From contig NC_016935.1 of the NCBI RefSeq assembly GCF_000250655.1, forward strand, positions 4,916,001-4,980,000: a stretch of 64,000 bases of DNA, given 5' to 3'. Shown piece by piece: positions 1 to 8,492 of this stretch. The number at the start of each line of letters is the position of its first letter. The stretch's first letter is position 1. This stretch comes from Paenibacillus mucilaginosus 3016 (GTDB lineage: Bacteria > Bacillota > Bacilli > Paenibacillales > NBRC-103111). The notes beneath the pieces are model-generated. The model searched no databases and was not told the origin of the DNA. It saw only the letters and a list, made by a program, of their open reading frames with translations. The translations under genes and the position numbers were made by a program.

Positions 1-814
1 GCGTCGCTGCAGCCAGCGCGCCCTGCCGGGCCACGCTGTTAGCCATGCCGCTCGTCAGCGTTTCGACGTAGAAGGGGAAGGTCCGCATCTCTTCATCCTG
101 CATGTAGGAGATCGACGTCTCCGTATTCTGCCATGCGCTCTGGAAGGCGATAATGCCGATCGTGGCGATCGCCGGCAGCACGACCGGAATAATGATGCGC
201 ACGAAAAGGGTCCACTCCTTCGCCCCGTCCATCTTCGCGGAATCGAGCAGCTCGCCGGGCACCTGATCGATGAACTGCTTCATCAGGAATACCCCCGTGG
301 GAACGGCCACCAGCGGCAGCACATGCCCCCAATACGTATTGAAAATGCCGAGCTGGCTCACCACCAGATACTTCGGAATGGCCACGGTCTCGGGGACAAA
401 GACCAGGGTCAGCAAAATGGTCCCGAAGACCACCTTATGTCCCGGAAACTGGTGCTTGGAGATCGCGTAGGCGCACATCGCGCTGAACAGCGTAATGAGC
501 GTGACGGACAGCCCGGTTACGACGAAGCTGTTGAACATATACCGGGTCACCGGCACGGCCGTCGTCTTCGTCGAAGCCAGAAGCTCGATGAAGCTCTGGA
601 TCGAGGGATCTCGGACGAGAATGTTCGGCGGGTACACGAACAGCTCCTGGTAGGGCTTGAACGCGTGGTTGAAAATGTACACGATCGGCAGCATCATGAA
701 GATGCTGATGAGCACGAGCAGCACGAAGGCCACCCGCTCGGTCGGACTCCAGCGCCCGAGCTTCGAACGCCTCCGCCAGGGCACCCATCCGCTCAGTTTG
801 GCCGCGAGATTCAT
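1..814 (-). CDS. Carbohydrate ABC transporter permease, MalG type (partial at window edge)
   Basis: Inner-membrane subunit of a sugar importer; 271 residues are visible before the window edge cuts off the C-terminus. The protein starts MNLAAKLSGW and has a first membrane segment at about residues 27-48 (VAFVLLVLISIFMM), further segments around 94-115 and 126-150, and an EAA-like loop (LLDSAKMDGA) at about 200, where the ATPase docks in this family. The ATG lies one base after the TAA stop of the preceding permease, so the two are surely co-transcribed and translationally coupled. It is the last visible gene of the operon ATPase, binding protein, permease, permease. The substrate is unknown; the neighbouring glycosidases suggest a plant-polysaccharide oligosaccharide. 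Confidence 0.93.
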   Translation of the reverse strand, partial: MNLAAKLSGWVPWRRRSKLGRWSPTERVAFVLLVLISIFMMLPIVYIFNHAFKPYQELFVYPPNILVRDPSIQSFIELLASTKTTAVPVTRYMFNSFVVTGLSVTLITLFSAMCAYAISKHQFPGHKVVFGTILLTLVFVPETVAIPKYLVVSQLGIFNTYWGHVLPLVAVPTGVFLMKQFIDQVPGELLDSAKMDGAKEWTLFVRIIIPVVLPAIATIGIIAFQSAWQNTETSISYMQDEEMRTFPFYVETLTSGMANSVARQGALAAAT

Positions 815-815
815 G

Positions 816-1790
816 TTATTCGTCCTCCTTCGTACCGAAGAGCTTCCAGCACAGCTTCTGCGCCAGGTAGACGATCGTCAGCAGGCACACCGTCAGCGCC
901 GTGGCATAGCCGAGCTCGAAGCGGGTGAATGCATAATCGTCGGTATGTGTGGTGATCATGTGCGCCGCATATTCAGGCGTCGGATTCATGCCGGAGAGCA
1001 CTGTACCGATCTCGCTGATCTGGACCGCACCCACGACCGCCATGACCGCCCCGAACAGCATCTGCGGCTTCGTCGCCGGGATCGTAATGTACCAGATCTC
1101 CTCCAGCCGGCTGCGGATGCCGTCCAGCTTGCCGGCCTCATACATCTCCGGATTGACGTTCAGCAGGCCGGCCAGCATGCCGAGGAAGCCGATGCCCATG
1201 CTTTTCCATAAGGTAACCACGACCATGGACGTCATGAGATGATCTTTACTCGTGACCCACGGTACGGGCTCGCTGATGAGATTCAGGTTCAGCAGAAAAT
1301 GGTTCAGATACCCGATCCGGTCGCTGGAGAACAGCGGCGTCCAGATGATGCTCATCGCCACAAGGCTCGCCAGCGACGGCGTATACATCGCCAGCGTGAA
1401 CCACTTGCGGAAGACGGCGGGCAGAATCGAGATCAGCCAGGCGAGCAGGAACGCGCACACATAGCCGCCCGGACCGACGATGAGCGCAAAGGTCAGGGTA
1501 TTCGGCAGCGCATGCTTCATCAGGATGAGATCCTGCGTCAGCATGTAGCGGAAGTTATCCCAGCCGACGAAGCGCGGAGGCTCGATCGAATTGTAGTGGG
1601 TGAAGCTCAGCACTACGGCGGCAATGACCGGCAGCAGAATAAACAAGATAAAGCAGATCATGAACGGGGCGATGAACAAATAGGATACGCGGTACGACCA
1701 GAGGGTCTTAAGCAGCTCCGCCAGCCTGCCTTTGCGCCGCTGCCCCAGGCTGATGCCAGGCGCCTGCACGATCATCTCACTTTTGGACAT
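816..1790 (-). CDS. Carbohydrate ABC transporter permease, MalF type
   Basis: Membrane subunit of a sugar ABC importer, 324 residues, a normal length for the MalF/UgpA group. The N-terminal cytoplasmic stretch is followed by a first helix (YLFIAPFMICFILFILLP) at about residues 36-56 and about five more helices. The EAA-like loop reads MYEAGKLDGI at about residue 235. The start ATG overlaps the end of the binding-protein gene by 14 bases and has an AAGGAG site about 10 bases upstream. It pairs with the MalG-type permease that begins two bases beyond its stop. Confidence 0.94.
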   Translation of the reverse strand: MSKSEMIVQAPGISLGQRRKGRLAELLKTLWSYRVSYLFIAPFMICFILFILLPVIAAVVLSFTHYNSIEPPRFVGWDNFRYMLTQDLILMKHALPNTLTFALIVGPGGYVCAFLLAWLISILPAVFRKWFTLAMYTPSLASLVAMSIIWTPLFSSDRIGYLNHFLLNLNLISEPVPWVTSKDHLMTSMVVVTLWKSMGIGFLGMLAGLLNVNPEMYEAGKLDGIRSRLEEIWYITIPATKPQMLFGAVMAVVGAVQISEIGTVLSGMNPTPEYAAHMITTHTDDYAFTRFELGYATALTVCLLTIVYLAQKLCWKLFGTKEDE

Positions 1791-4779
1791 ACGGCTCCAC
1801 TCCTTCCCAAGGCTTCGTAATGGACGGCAGATTCATTCGGCGGATCACGGTTCCATCCGGGCTGATGAAGCCGAACTCCTGGACCTTCCGCCGGATTTCG
1901 CGGTCCACTTCCTTCACGGCCGTCTCGAGCGAAGTCCGGTAGTTCATGCCTCCGATGACGGTCCGTGTCCAAGCGTTGCGCAGCTCCCGCTCCATGAAGT
2001 AGCTGCCGGGTACGTTCGGGATCTCGCGGAACCACTTCCACTGCTCCATGATCGCCGTCAGATCGTCATCTCGCCACGGCAGCTTCGTGAACGCTTCGAT
2101 ATTCGACGTGTTCCACCGGAAGGTGACGCCGTTGAGCGTCTCGAGATCCGTGCCGAACCGCTCCTGCACGGCGGCGGAGGTCCACCACTTGATGAATTCC
2201 CAGCCTTCGGCCGGCCGTTTTGCATTCTTCATGATGACCGAAGACTGCATACTGCCTCCGAGCCAGCGGGCCACCTGCCCGTCAGCCTGCCGGACGCCCG
2301 GTACGGGAGCGAGCCCCCACAGTCCGTTCAGCTCCGGAGCGGCTACCGTCAGCTGGATATACGTATTGATGTCCGCAATGCCGATCGGGTACGAACCTTC
2401 GCGGAAATGCATGTAGAAGCTGTCCATCCGCTGGTCCACGGCATACTTGTTCTGCAGGTCGGTCCACATTTTGAACGCTTCGTAGCTCTTGTCCGAGCCG
2501 AGCCCGGTCTTCGTGCCATCCGGCGTATAATACTCGGCGCCGTGCATCTGCATGAACGCATTGTGCTCCACCGGTGTAAAATTCATCCCGTTCTGCTGCA
2601 GCACCGGCAGGATGCGGTACAGCTCCTCCCAGGTATCCGGCACCTTCAGGCCGAGCCGGTCGAGAATATCTTTGCGGTAGTACATCATCTGGAACGACTG
2701 GGTCTCGGGCACGCCGTAATAGCCCCCGTCATAGTAGAACGGAGTCCAGGAGCCGGGTGCGAACCGCCCGAAGAAATTCTCGAAGTCCGGGAACTGCTTC
2801 AGGTTATAGATGCCGCCCCGGATCGCGTAGTCGAACGGAATGTCCTGAGGCATGCCGAGAGCGACGTCAGGCGCTATGCCCGCTGCGTTCATGAGCACGA
2901 GCTGCTTCTCGTCCTTGAGCAGATTGACCTTGACCTTGATGCCGGTCTGCGGCGTGAACTGCTCATCCACCAGACCCTGAAGCAGGTTCACGTAATCCCG
3001 TCCGCGGAACATCCAGACGTCGAGCGCCTCTTCATTGTCTTCACTCCACTTGCCCTTGGCTTTGAATGAGTCGAAGAAGTTGGCCACCCCGCCCCAGAAC
3101 TTCTCTCCGGCCGACGCTTCCATCTTCGGAAGCGGCTGCCCGGCGGGGACTACGAACAGGCGGTCAAGCTGCAGCGGCTGGGAGCCCAGCGCCTCGATCT
3201 GATCGGCGACCTTGCCCTGGATCTCGACGAGGCGGCCCGGATCATAAGGGATCTCGTCCGCATCCGCGAGCATGGCGTCGATATCTTTGCGCGCGGTAAC
3301 CAGCCCCTGCGAGACGGAGTCCGGCCGGCCGTTGAGCTCGGTCAGCTTCTCCCGAATCGCGTCGATCCGGTCCCCGGTAGCCTGCAGTCCTTCGACGAAG
3401 CCCGGTAGATCGCGCTCCATGTCCCAGGTCCGGTTCTTGTCGTCCACGCCCCCGGTCAGCGCCGATACGTCTGCGAAGAGCTTACGGAGCTCTACGATCA
3501 CTTCTTCCAGCTCGACAGCGAGCGGCTTCAGCGGAGCATACGTGACCCGCATGGAGATCGTGTTGGTTCCCTTCTCGAGATAAAACTCATACGGCCGGTT
3601 CTCCTCGTCCGCGAGCGTCAGCCCGCGCCAGCCGGACGCATACAGGAAGCGGTACGCCTTCAGCTCGGAGAACGGCACCTTCCCGTTGACGAGCACTGTG
3701 CGGAACGAGGAGCGGTTCGATACGAAGCCCTGCTGGGCCCGCATAGCAATGTGATAATAGCCGGTCTCCGGCGCTTCGAAGCTCCAGGAGATCTCCTGGT
3801 TCCCGGCGTTCCACCGTTCCCCGTTGATCGTATTATAGGTGATTCTGCCCTGGACATAAGGGGTATTGGCGATATCATTGTCATAGGCCAGCGACAGGGA
3901 GGAATCGCTCTTCCACTGCACCCGCTCGGCCTCAATGGTCACCGGCTCTGCCGTTACTGCGCCGGCAGCCGGCTGGCTCTGCCTGACCGCTGCATAGGCC
4001 TCCGTCTTGGCCGGCGGCTGCAGCAGGATCGACTCGAGGGCCATGGGATCGCTTCCGTTCAGCCGGATCTTATGCCGCCCCTCCGGAAGGTACCACTGCA
4101 GGGCGTCCGCATAAGCGCCCGCCTTGTCGCGCAGTTCCCAGGTCTGCCACCCGGAGATGTCCTCGGCCACCGGGCGGATCTCGTCTCCCCGGTCGTCCGT
4201 CCGCACCGGAAGCTTATCCTTCCAATGCCGGTAGAGCTCAATCGACTTCGACTCGAGGAACGGATTCTTCCCGTCGACCGTGATATTCAGCGCGATCGGC
4301 TTGCGGTTCTTCGAATCGACGAAAGGGTGGTAGGACATCGTGAGGGTATACAGGCCTCCCTGCTCCACGTCCACCTCGTACTCGATCCACTCGCTGCGAC
4401 CCGCATTCCAGATCAGGACATTGTCTTTGCCCTGGTAAGCGCCCGTCTGCACCTTCGCTCCCTCGGCATGCCCGGCGATCCGGGAGCCGGGGATCCGAAT
4501 CTGCGCCTTGTGATCGGCGGACGCCCCCTCCTTCTTCCACCGCTCCAGCACTTCCGAATAATACGGATCGCTTCGGCCGGTAAGGCCCGCTCCGCCTTCC
4601 GCATCGCCCGCCGCCTGCCCCGAGGTCTGCCCTGCGGTCTGCCCGTCTGCCGGTTTGGCGGCGTTGTCCGCCGCCCCTGCAGGATCAGCCGTGCCGTACA
4701 GGACAGGGACAAGCGTGAGGACGACGGCAAGCAGGGCTGCCAGCCGCGTCCGTATTCGACTTAACGCTTTCAACTCCAT
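1777..4779 (-). CDS. Very large extracellular sugar-binding protein with two CBM6/CBM35-like modules
   Basis: Substrate-binding component of the adjacent ABC importer, about 1,000 residues, more than twice the usual 400-550. A signal peptide (LAALLAVVLTLVPVLYG, then an Ala-X-Ala-like PAGAA site) is followed by two beta-sandwich modules that resemble CBM6/CBM35 (about residues 110-270 and 285-430; the second opens with TIEAERVQWKSD and has aromatic-rich strands). A helical linker follows, then a family-1 solute-binding domain from about 590 to the end. No lipobox cysteine is visible, which is odd for a Gram-positive binding protein. The ATG at 4779 is preceded by a GGAGG only two bases away; a TTG at 4773 has ideal spacing and may be the true start. 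An ATG farther upstream (4827) lacks a ribosome site and would overlap the ATPase gene. Confidence 0.88.
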   Translation of the reverse strand: MELKALSRIRTRLAALLAVVLTLVPVLYGTADPAGAADNAAKPADGQTAGQTSGQAAGDAEGGAGLTGRSDPYYSEVLERWKKEGASADHKAQIRIPGSRIAGHAEGAKVQTGAYQGKDNVLIWNAGRSEWIEYEVDVEQGGLYTLTMSYHPFVDSKNRKPIALNITVDGKNPFLESKSIELYRHWKDKLPVRTDDRGDEIRPVAEDISGWQTWELRDKAGAYADALQWYLPEGRHKIRLNGSDPMALESILLQPPAKTEAYAAVRQSQPAAGAVTAEPVTIEAERVQWKSDSSLSLAYDNDIANTPYVQGRITYNTINGERWNAGNQEISWSFEAPETGYYHIAMRAQQGFVSNRSSFRTVLVNGKVPFSELKAYRFLYASGWRGLTLADEENRPYEFYLEKGTNTISMRVTYAPLKPLAVELEEVIVELRKLFADVSALTGGVDDKNRTWDMERDLPGFVEGLQATGDRIDAIREKLTELNGRPDSVSQGLVTARKDIDAMLADADEIPYDPGRLVEIQGKVADQIEALGSQPLQLDRLFVVPAGQPLPKMEASAGEKFWGGVANFFDSFKAKGKWSEDNEEALDVWMFRGRDYVNLLQGLVDEQFTPQTGIKVKVNLLKDEKQLVLMNAAGIAPDVALGMPQDIPFDYAIRGGIYNLKQFPDFENFFGRFAPGSWTPFYYDGGYYGVPETQSFQMMYYRKDILDRLGLKVPDTWEELYRILPVLQQNGMNFTPVEHNAFMQMHGAEYYTPDGTKTGLGSDKSYEAFKMWTDLQNKYAVDQRMDSFYMHFREGSYPIGIADINTYIQLTVAAPELNGLWGLAPVPGVRQADGQVARWLGGSMQSSVIMKNAKRPAEGWEFIKWWTSAAVQERFGTDLETLNGVTFRWNTSNIEAFTKLPWRDDDLTAIMEQWKWFREIPNVPGSYFMERELRNAWTRTVIGGMNYRTSLETAVKEVDREIRRKVQEFGFISPDGTVIRRMNLPSITKPWEGVEPYVQK

Positions 4780-4795
4780 CCCTCCGCCTTTGCTC

Positions 4796-5917
4796 TTAAT
4801 CAAGGATATTCTCTTCGGTCTCCCCATCGAAGAAGATCGCCTTCTGCATATTGGGGATCAGCGTAACCCTCTCGTCATCTGCGAAATCCTGGTCGGACGG
4901 GGTGCGGGCCACCAGAAGCTTCGAGGCGCCGATATCGGCATACACGAAGCGGTCGGCCCCCATCAGCTCGCCGAATTTGTGGATACCCGTCATGGTATCC
5001 TGCGGCTGCGTATCGTTTTCCTTCGCAGCGACCCCGATATGCTCGCTTCGGATGCCCAGATACACGGTGCGGTTCACTTTCTTTTTCTCCTTGAGCCGCT
5101 GCGAGGCTTCGGGAGGGACGCGAAGATAGTACTGCCTCGTATGGAATTCCAGCCCGCCGTCCGGCGCTTCCAGCAGCTTGCCCTCCAGGAAATTGATCGG
5201 AGGCGAGCCGATGAAGCCCGCGACGAACATGTTGGCCGGATGGTTGTAGATCCGCTGGGGGGTGTCGACCTGCTGGATCAGGCCGTCCTTCATGACCACA
5301 ATGCGGTGACCCATCGTCATCGCTTCCACCTGGTCATGCGTTACGTATACCATGGTCACGCCAAGCTGCTTGTGCAGGGTGATGATCTCCGTGCGCATCT
5401 GCACCCGGAGCTTCGCATCCAGGTTCGAGAGCGGCTCATCCATCAGGAACACCTCGGGATTGCGTACGATCGCCCGGCCCAGCGCGACACGCTGCCGCTG
5501 CCCGCCGGACAGCTGTCTCGGCTTGCGCTCGAGGAACGGTTCGATCTCCAGCGTCCGCGAGGTCCGTTTGACCGACTGCTCAATCTCATGCTTGGGCGTT
5601 TTGCGCAGCCGCAGGCCGAAGGCGATGTTCTCGAAGACGCTCATATTCGGATAGAGCGCATAGTTCTGGAACACCATGGCGATATCGCGGTCCTTCGGGG
5701 GCAGGTGGTTCACCAGCCGGTCGCCGATGTACAGCTCGCCCGAGGTGATGTCCTCGAGACCCGCGATCATCCGCAGGGTGGTCGATTTGCCGCAGCCGGA
5801 CGGGCCGACCATGACGAGAAACTCGCCGTCCTTGATTTCCAGGTTAAAATCTCTTACCGCATAGCCCCGTTCCTTGCCGAAGCGCTTTTCAATTTGCTTT
5901 AACAGGATTCTTCCCAC
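4796..5917 (-). CDS. Sugar ABC transporter ATPase, UgpC/MsmK/MalK family
   Basis: Cytoplasmic ATPase that powers the importer encoded downstream. About 373 residues, with Walker A (GPSGCGKST), signature [15 protein letters not shown], Walker B ([13 protein letters not shown]), the H-loop [12 protein letters not shown], and a C-terminal OB-type regulatory domain as in MalK. The GTG at 5917 is chosen because GGAGG sits eight bases upstream; an in-frame ATG 15 bases earlier has no such site. ATPases of this family are often shared between importers, so this one might also serve the LplBC permeases at 31484-33344, which have no ATPase gene beside them (inference). It is the first gene of its operon. 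Confidence 0.95.
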   Translation of the reverse strand: MGRILLKQIEKRFGKERGYAVRDFNLEIKDGEFLVMVGPSGCGKSTTLRMIAGLEDITSGELYIGDRLVNHLPPKDRDIAMVFQNYALYPNMSVFENIAFGLRLRKTPKHEIEQSVKRTSRTLEIEPFLERKPRQLSGGQRQRVALGRAIVRNPEVFLMDEPLSNLDAKLRVQMRTEIITLHKQLGVTMVYVTHDQVEAMTMGHRIVVMKDGLIQQVDTPQRIYNHPANMFVAGFIGSPPINFLEGKLLEAPDGGLEFHTRQYYLRVPPEASQRLKEKKKVNRTVYLGIRSEHIGVAAKENDTQPQDTMTGIHKFGELMGADRFVYADIGASKLLVARTPSDQDFADDERVTLIPNMQKAIFFDGETEENILD

Positions 5918-5961
5918 TTCCGCACCTCCCACAAGCTCTTCTCTACTGACTCTATCTCCAA

Positions 5962-5976
5962 TGTGAACGGTTGCAA
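5962..5976 (-). promoter_or_regulatory. cre-like operator upstream of the ABC importer operon
   Basis: On the minus strand the 15-mer TTGCAACCGTTCACA fits the CcpA operator consensus WTGNAANCGNWNNCW at every fixed position. It lies 45-59 bases upstream of the ATPase GTG. CcpA binding at such a site normally represses catabolic operons when glucose is present. Only the sequence match is seen; binding is inferred. Confidence 0.5.
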
Positions 5977-5999
5977 TCTCCCCGAATGTCCTTCATTAT

Positions 6000-6020
6000 A
6001 TCGTCTGCCCGTGAGACGAT
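6000..6020. repeat. 7-bp inverted repeat between hydrolase and ABC operon
   Basis: ATCGTCT and AGACGAT are separated by seven bases. There is no T-run on either strand, so it does not look like a factor-independent terminator. On the minus strand TATAAT hexamers overlap both edges of the palindrome, so it may be an operator within the promoter of the ABC operon. Confidence 0.3.
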
Positions 6021-6036
6021 TATAGGCGGTGGTCGC

Positions 6037-7071
6037 TTACTCTATAGGGGCATTGCGCTTTAGACTTTGCGCCAGCCAGTCGAACGACAGGCGGCCCGAT
6101 ACCTCATGCTTTCCGGGGAAGAGATCGGAGCCGAAGCGCTCCCGGGCCCCTTCTTCCCGGTAGATGGTCTCGAGTACGGATGCAGCCTCCCGGAAGGACG
6201 CCGCAGGAAAAAGCCCGTCTCCCTCACCGGACTCCACGAACAGGGACCGCGGGGCGATGAGTCCGATGAGCTCGGGCAGCTCCGCCGCCTTCAGGATGCC
6301 GGGCAAATAATTGTCAATACAGTGGGTCCTCTTCCACAAACTTCCTGCAAATGTATTCGTGAAGCCGCACAGCAGGGCCGCCTGCAGGCGTGGATCCAGT
6401 GCAGCGGCAAAAGCGGCGACAAGGCCGCCGCCCGAGAAGCCCATGCAGCCGATCCGCTGCGGATCGACGTCCTCCCGCCCGGCGGTATAGTCGAGCGCCC
6501 GCATGGCTTCATATACGCGCAGGCCGGCCAGCGTCTGCCCGCACATCAGCAGCCGGGAGGCCAGCGCGAAGCAGGAGCTGGTCGTGTGCGGGTCCTTCGG
6601 CAGGTCGGCGGCCAGCCTGCGGTCGCCGAAGCCGACAATCTCGGGGGCGATGACGATGAGCCCCCGCTCTGCCAGCTGCAGGGCTGCGGGACGCCGTCCG
6701 TCCGGACGCGCTTCCGCCGGCGTATCATCGGCGCGCAGGCCGACGAGCTCCCGGCTGCCGATGCCATGGCCGTGCCAGGCAATAACGGCCGGTGCCCTGC
6801 CCTTCAGCCCTGCCGGCACAAGGACAAAGGCCGGCATCCGCAATCCGGCGTGCGTCGTATAGACGACGCGTTCCAGCCTGCCGGCCTCGAGCTCCCACCG
6901 CCCGATGACCTCCGGCTCCAGCGGAGCACCGGCCGCCGGCACAGGTCCCAGCGCCTCGACCAGGGCCGCACGCACACCGCTCCGGCGCTCGTTCCACGGG
7001 CGCTGCCTCCCCGCATCCTGTTCACGGGCCGCTTGGTAAGCCTCCTCCAAATAATGATCCGGATTCCACAT
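6037..7071 (-). CDS. Alpha/beta hydrolase (dienelactone hydrolase/acetyl esterase-like)
   Basis: Probably a cytoplasmic esterase of 344 residues without a signal peptide. The nucleophile elbow is GFSGGG (about residue 212), the oxyanion-side motif is IAWHGHGIGSRELVG (about 95), the acid is likely in VESGEGDGLFP, and the histidine is likely in PGKHEVSG near the C-terminus. This layout resembles the large bacterial Abhydrolase_7/acetylxylan esterase-like group, whose members remove acyl groups from sugars or cleave lactones. AGAGGAGGG lies just upstream of the ATG. The gene stands between an AraC regulator and the sugar importer, which suits removal of acetyl or other esters from imported oligosaccharides (inference). 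Confidence 0.8.
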   Translation of the reverse strand: MWNPDHYLEEAYQAAREQDAGRQRPWNERRSGVRAALVEALGPVPAAGAPLEPEVIGRWELEAGRLERVVYTTHAGLRMPAFVLVPAGLKGRAPAVIAWHGHGIGSRELVGLRADDTPAEARPDGRRPAALQLAERGLIVIAPEIVGFGDRRLAADLPKDPHTTSSCFALASRLLMCGQTLAGLRVYEAMRALDYTAGREDVDPQRIGCMGFSGGGLVAAFAAALDPRLQAALLCGFTNTFAGSLWKRTHCIDNYLPGILKAAELPELIGLIAPRSLFVESGEGDGLFPAASFREAASVLETIYREEGARERFGSDLFPGKHEVSGRLSFDWLAQSLKRNAPIE

Positions 7072-7222
7072 GGGTCCGCCCTCCTCTTTTTATAGGTATC
7101 CCGTCAGCGGACACCGCTCCTGGTACAGAGCACACTATCCGAAAAAAAGATAAGTGCAGCGTTTCATTCCCTTCCTCTTCGGGTAAATAAGGCCAGTGTG
7201 AATTATTTTGCCCGGGGAAGTT

Positions 7223-7241
7223 TCTCTCTCTCTCTCTCTCT
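7223..7241. repeat. (TC)9 dinucleotide tract
   Basis: Nineteen bases of perfect TC repeat, read as GA repeat on the coding (minus) strand, lie in the 183-base gap upstream of the hydrolase gene. Such tracts can change length by slippage; here it lies between a cre site and the start codon, so length change could alter promoter spacing (inference). Confidence 0.6.
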
Positions 7242-7245
7242 TCAT

Positions 7246-7259
7246 TGTTAACGCTTACA
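7246..7259. promoter_or_regulatory. cre-like operator between AraC gene and hydrolase
   Basis: The 14-mer TGTTAACGCTTACA matches the CcpA operator consensus TGWNANCGNTNWCA fully, on both strands. It overlaps the stop codon of the AraC-type regulator and lies about 175 bases upstream of the hydrolase start, so it could control a separate promoter for the hydrolase. Confidence 0.5.
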
Positions 7260-8172
7260 AGGATATGGCGTTCTCTTCGATTTCCTGGAAGTTCTGCCGG
7301 TACTGCCGCGGGGTGACCCCTGTCTTCTTGCGGAAGAGCGCATGGAAAAATTTCATATCCTGGTAGCCGACCTGGTTCGCGATCTGGTAGATCGGAATAT
7401 CGGTGGTCTTGAGCAGCTCGCAGCACTTCTGAATCCGCACATTCTGAAGATACTGCGTGAATGAAAAGCCCGTCGATTTTTTGAACAGACGCTGAAAGTG
7501 GCTGGCACTGAGGAAGAAGTAATCGGCGACATGCTGAACGGTGATGTTCTGCGTGTAGTTCGATTTGATGAAATGGACGACCTCCTCCAGCATCCGCGAC
7601 GGAACGGGCTCCGCCTCGCTCTGCTGCTCGAAGCGCTGCAGCATGACCAGCATCTGGACCAGCAGGGCCGTCAGCACGGTCTCAAAGCCGGTGCTGCGCT
7701 TCAAGTATTCGCTGTGCATGGAGCCGATGAGTGTCTGGAAGGTGTCATACTTGTCCTGAATGTGCAGCCAGGGCTCGGAGAGTCCTGCCGGATCATAGAC
7801 GGCATGGTAGGTGCGGGAATGCTCCTGCAGAAGACCCTTCCAGCGGTCCAGCAAACTGCTGCGGAAGATGCAGTTATAGATGACGAGCATCTTGTCCTGA
7901 GTTGGTGAGGACGGCCGGAACACATGCGAAGTGCCCAGCGGAATGAGGAACAAGTCCCCCTGCTTCACGGGAAGGACCCGGTCCTCGATGTAGTGGTAGC
8001 CGCAGCCTTCACCGACATAGCAAATTTCGATAAAATCGTGGGTGTGCTGGGAGAGCGTAAAGGACTCCAGCTCCCGGTTGACGAAGATCTCCAGATCTTC
8101 CTCGAAAAACATGTCTCCGCTTAAATGTCCGATTCTCCCGGTCATGATCATCACCCCAGGTAAAGTTTGCAT
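7255..8172 (-). CDS. AraC-family transcriptional regulator with cupin sensor domain
   Basis: Cytoplasmic DNA-binding regulator, about 305 residues. The N-terminal half is an AraC-type cupin (QHTHDFIEICYVGEGCGYH, then PVKQGDLFLIPLGTSHVF), which usually binds a sugar. The C-terminal about 100 residues form two helix-turn-helix units (ITVQHVADYFFLSASHFQRL and IYQIANQVGYQDMKFFHALF) with the typical end GVTPRQYRQ. The ATG at 8172 has GAAGGG seven bases upstream; earlier in-frame ATGs lack one and run into a cre-like site. It is the likely local regulator of the hydrolase/importer genes or of the glycosidase block upstream. Confidence 0.88.
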   Translation of the reverse strand: MQTLPGVMIMTGRIGHLSGDMFFEEDLEIFVNRELESFTLSQHTHDFIEICYVGEGCGYHYIEDRVLPVKQGDLFLIPLGTSHVFRPSSPTQDKMLVIYNCIFRSSLLDRWKGLLQEHSRTYHAVYDPAGLSEPWLHIQDKYDTFQTLIGSMHSEYLKRSTGFETVLTALLVQMLVMLQRFEQQSEAEPVPSRMLEEVVHFIKSNYTQNITVQHVADYFFLSASHFQRLFKKSTGFSFTQYLQNVRIQKCCELLKTTDIPIYQIANQVGYQDMKFFHALFRKKTGVTPRQYRQNFQEIEENAISL

Positions 8173-8241
8173 TTCGACACCCTTCCCGACGATCGGATTC
8201 CCAGGCTGTATTCCGGTGGAAATGTTGTACCCCAATATGAC

Positions 8242-8256
8242 ATGTAAACGCATACA
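8242..8256. promoter_or_regulatory. cre-like operator upstream of AraC gene
   Basis: ATGTAAACGCATACA fits WTGNAANCGNWNNCW at all fixed positions and is itself a near palindrome. It lies about 70 bases upstream of the chosen AraC start, so it would overlap or follow the promoter. Confidence 0.45.
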
Positions 8257-8352
8257 TTACAATCAACGATTCCGGTTTTCGACACGCAAATCATATTGGT
8301 TGATTCCCATACCGTTCTTGTGCAGTGAAGAACCTGCGGCACTCGGGCCAAC

Positions 8353-8397
8353 CTTTTCGGCCGCCGGCAAACCGAATGTCCGCTGGCGGCCGAAAAG
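8353..8397. repeat. 16-bp inverted repeat (long hairpin)
   Basis: CTTTTCGGCCGCCGGC pairs with GCTGGCGGCCGAAAAG across a 13-base loop, with one G-T-type mismatch. It lies 96 bases beyond the stop of the BNR-repeat gene (minus strand). No T-run follows, so it may act as an RNA-stabilising or attenuating hairpin rather than a simple terminator. Confidence 0.55.
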
Positions 8398-8492
8398 CCT
8401 GTATTTACCCTTGGAATCATGCGAGGTTATCCAGGAGCTATCGGTTAGCATCATTTTTGGCGACTACTGTCGGCATCTTCCCTCGTCTTCTC

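Larger units (their letters stand above)
8173..8492. other. 320-bp non-coding gap upstream of the AraC gene
   Basis: No credible gene is present. It holds a cre-like site (8242-8256) and a 16-bp GC-rich inverted repeat (8353-8397). It must contain either the end of the upstream glycosidase transcript or the promoter of the regulator, or both. Confidence 0.6.

Noticed and set aside
6000..6020. Terminator of the hydrolase gene
   Set aside because: The stem has no T-run on either strand and lies upstream, not downstream, of where the ABC operon must start; listed only as an inverted repeat.
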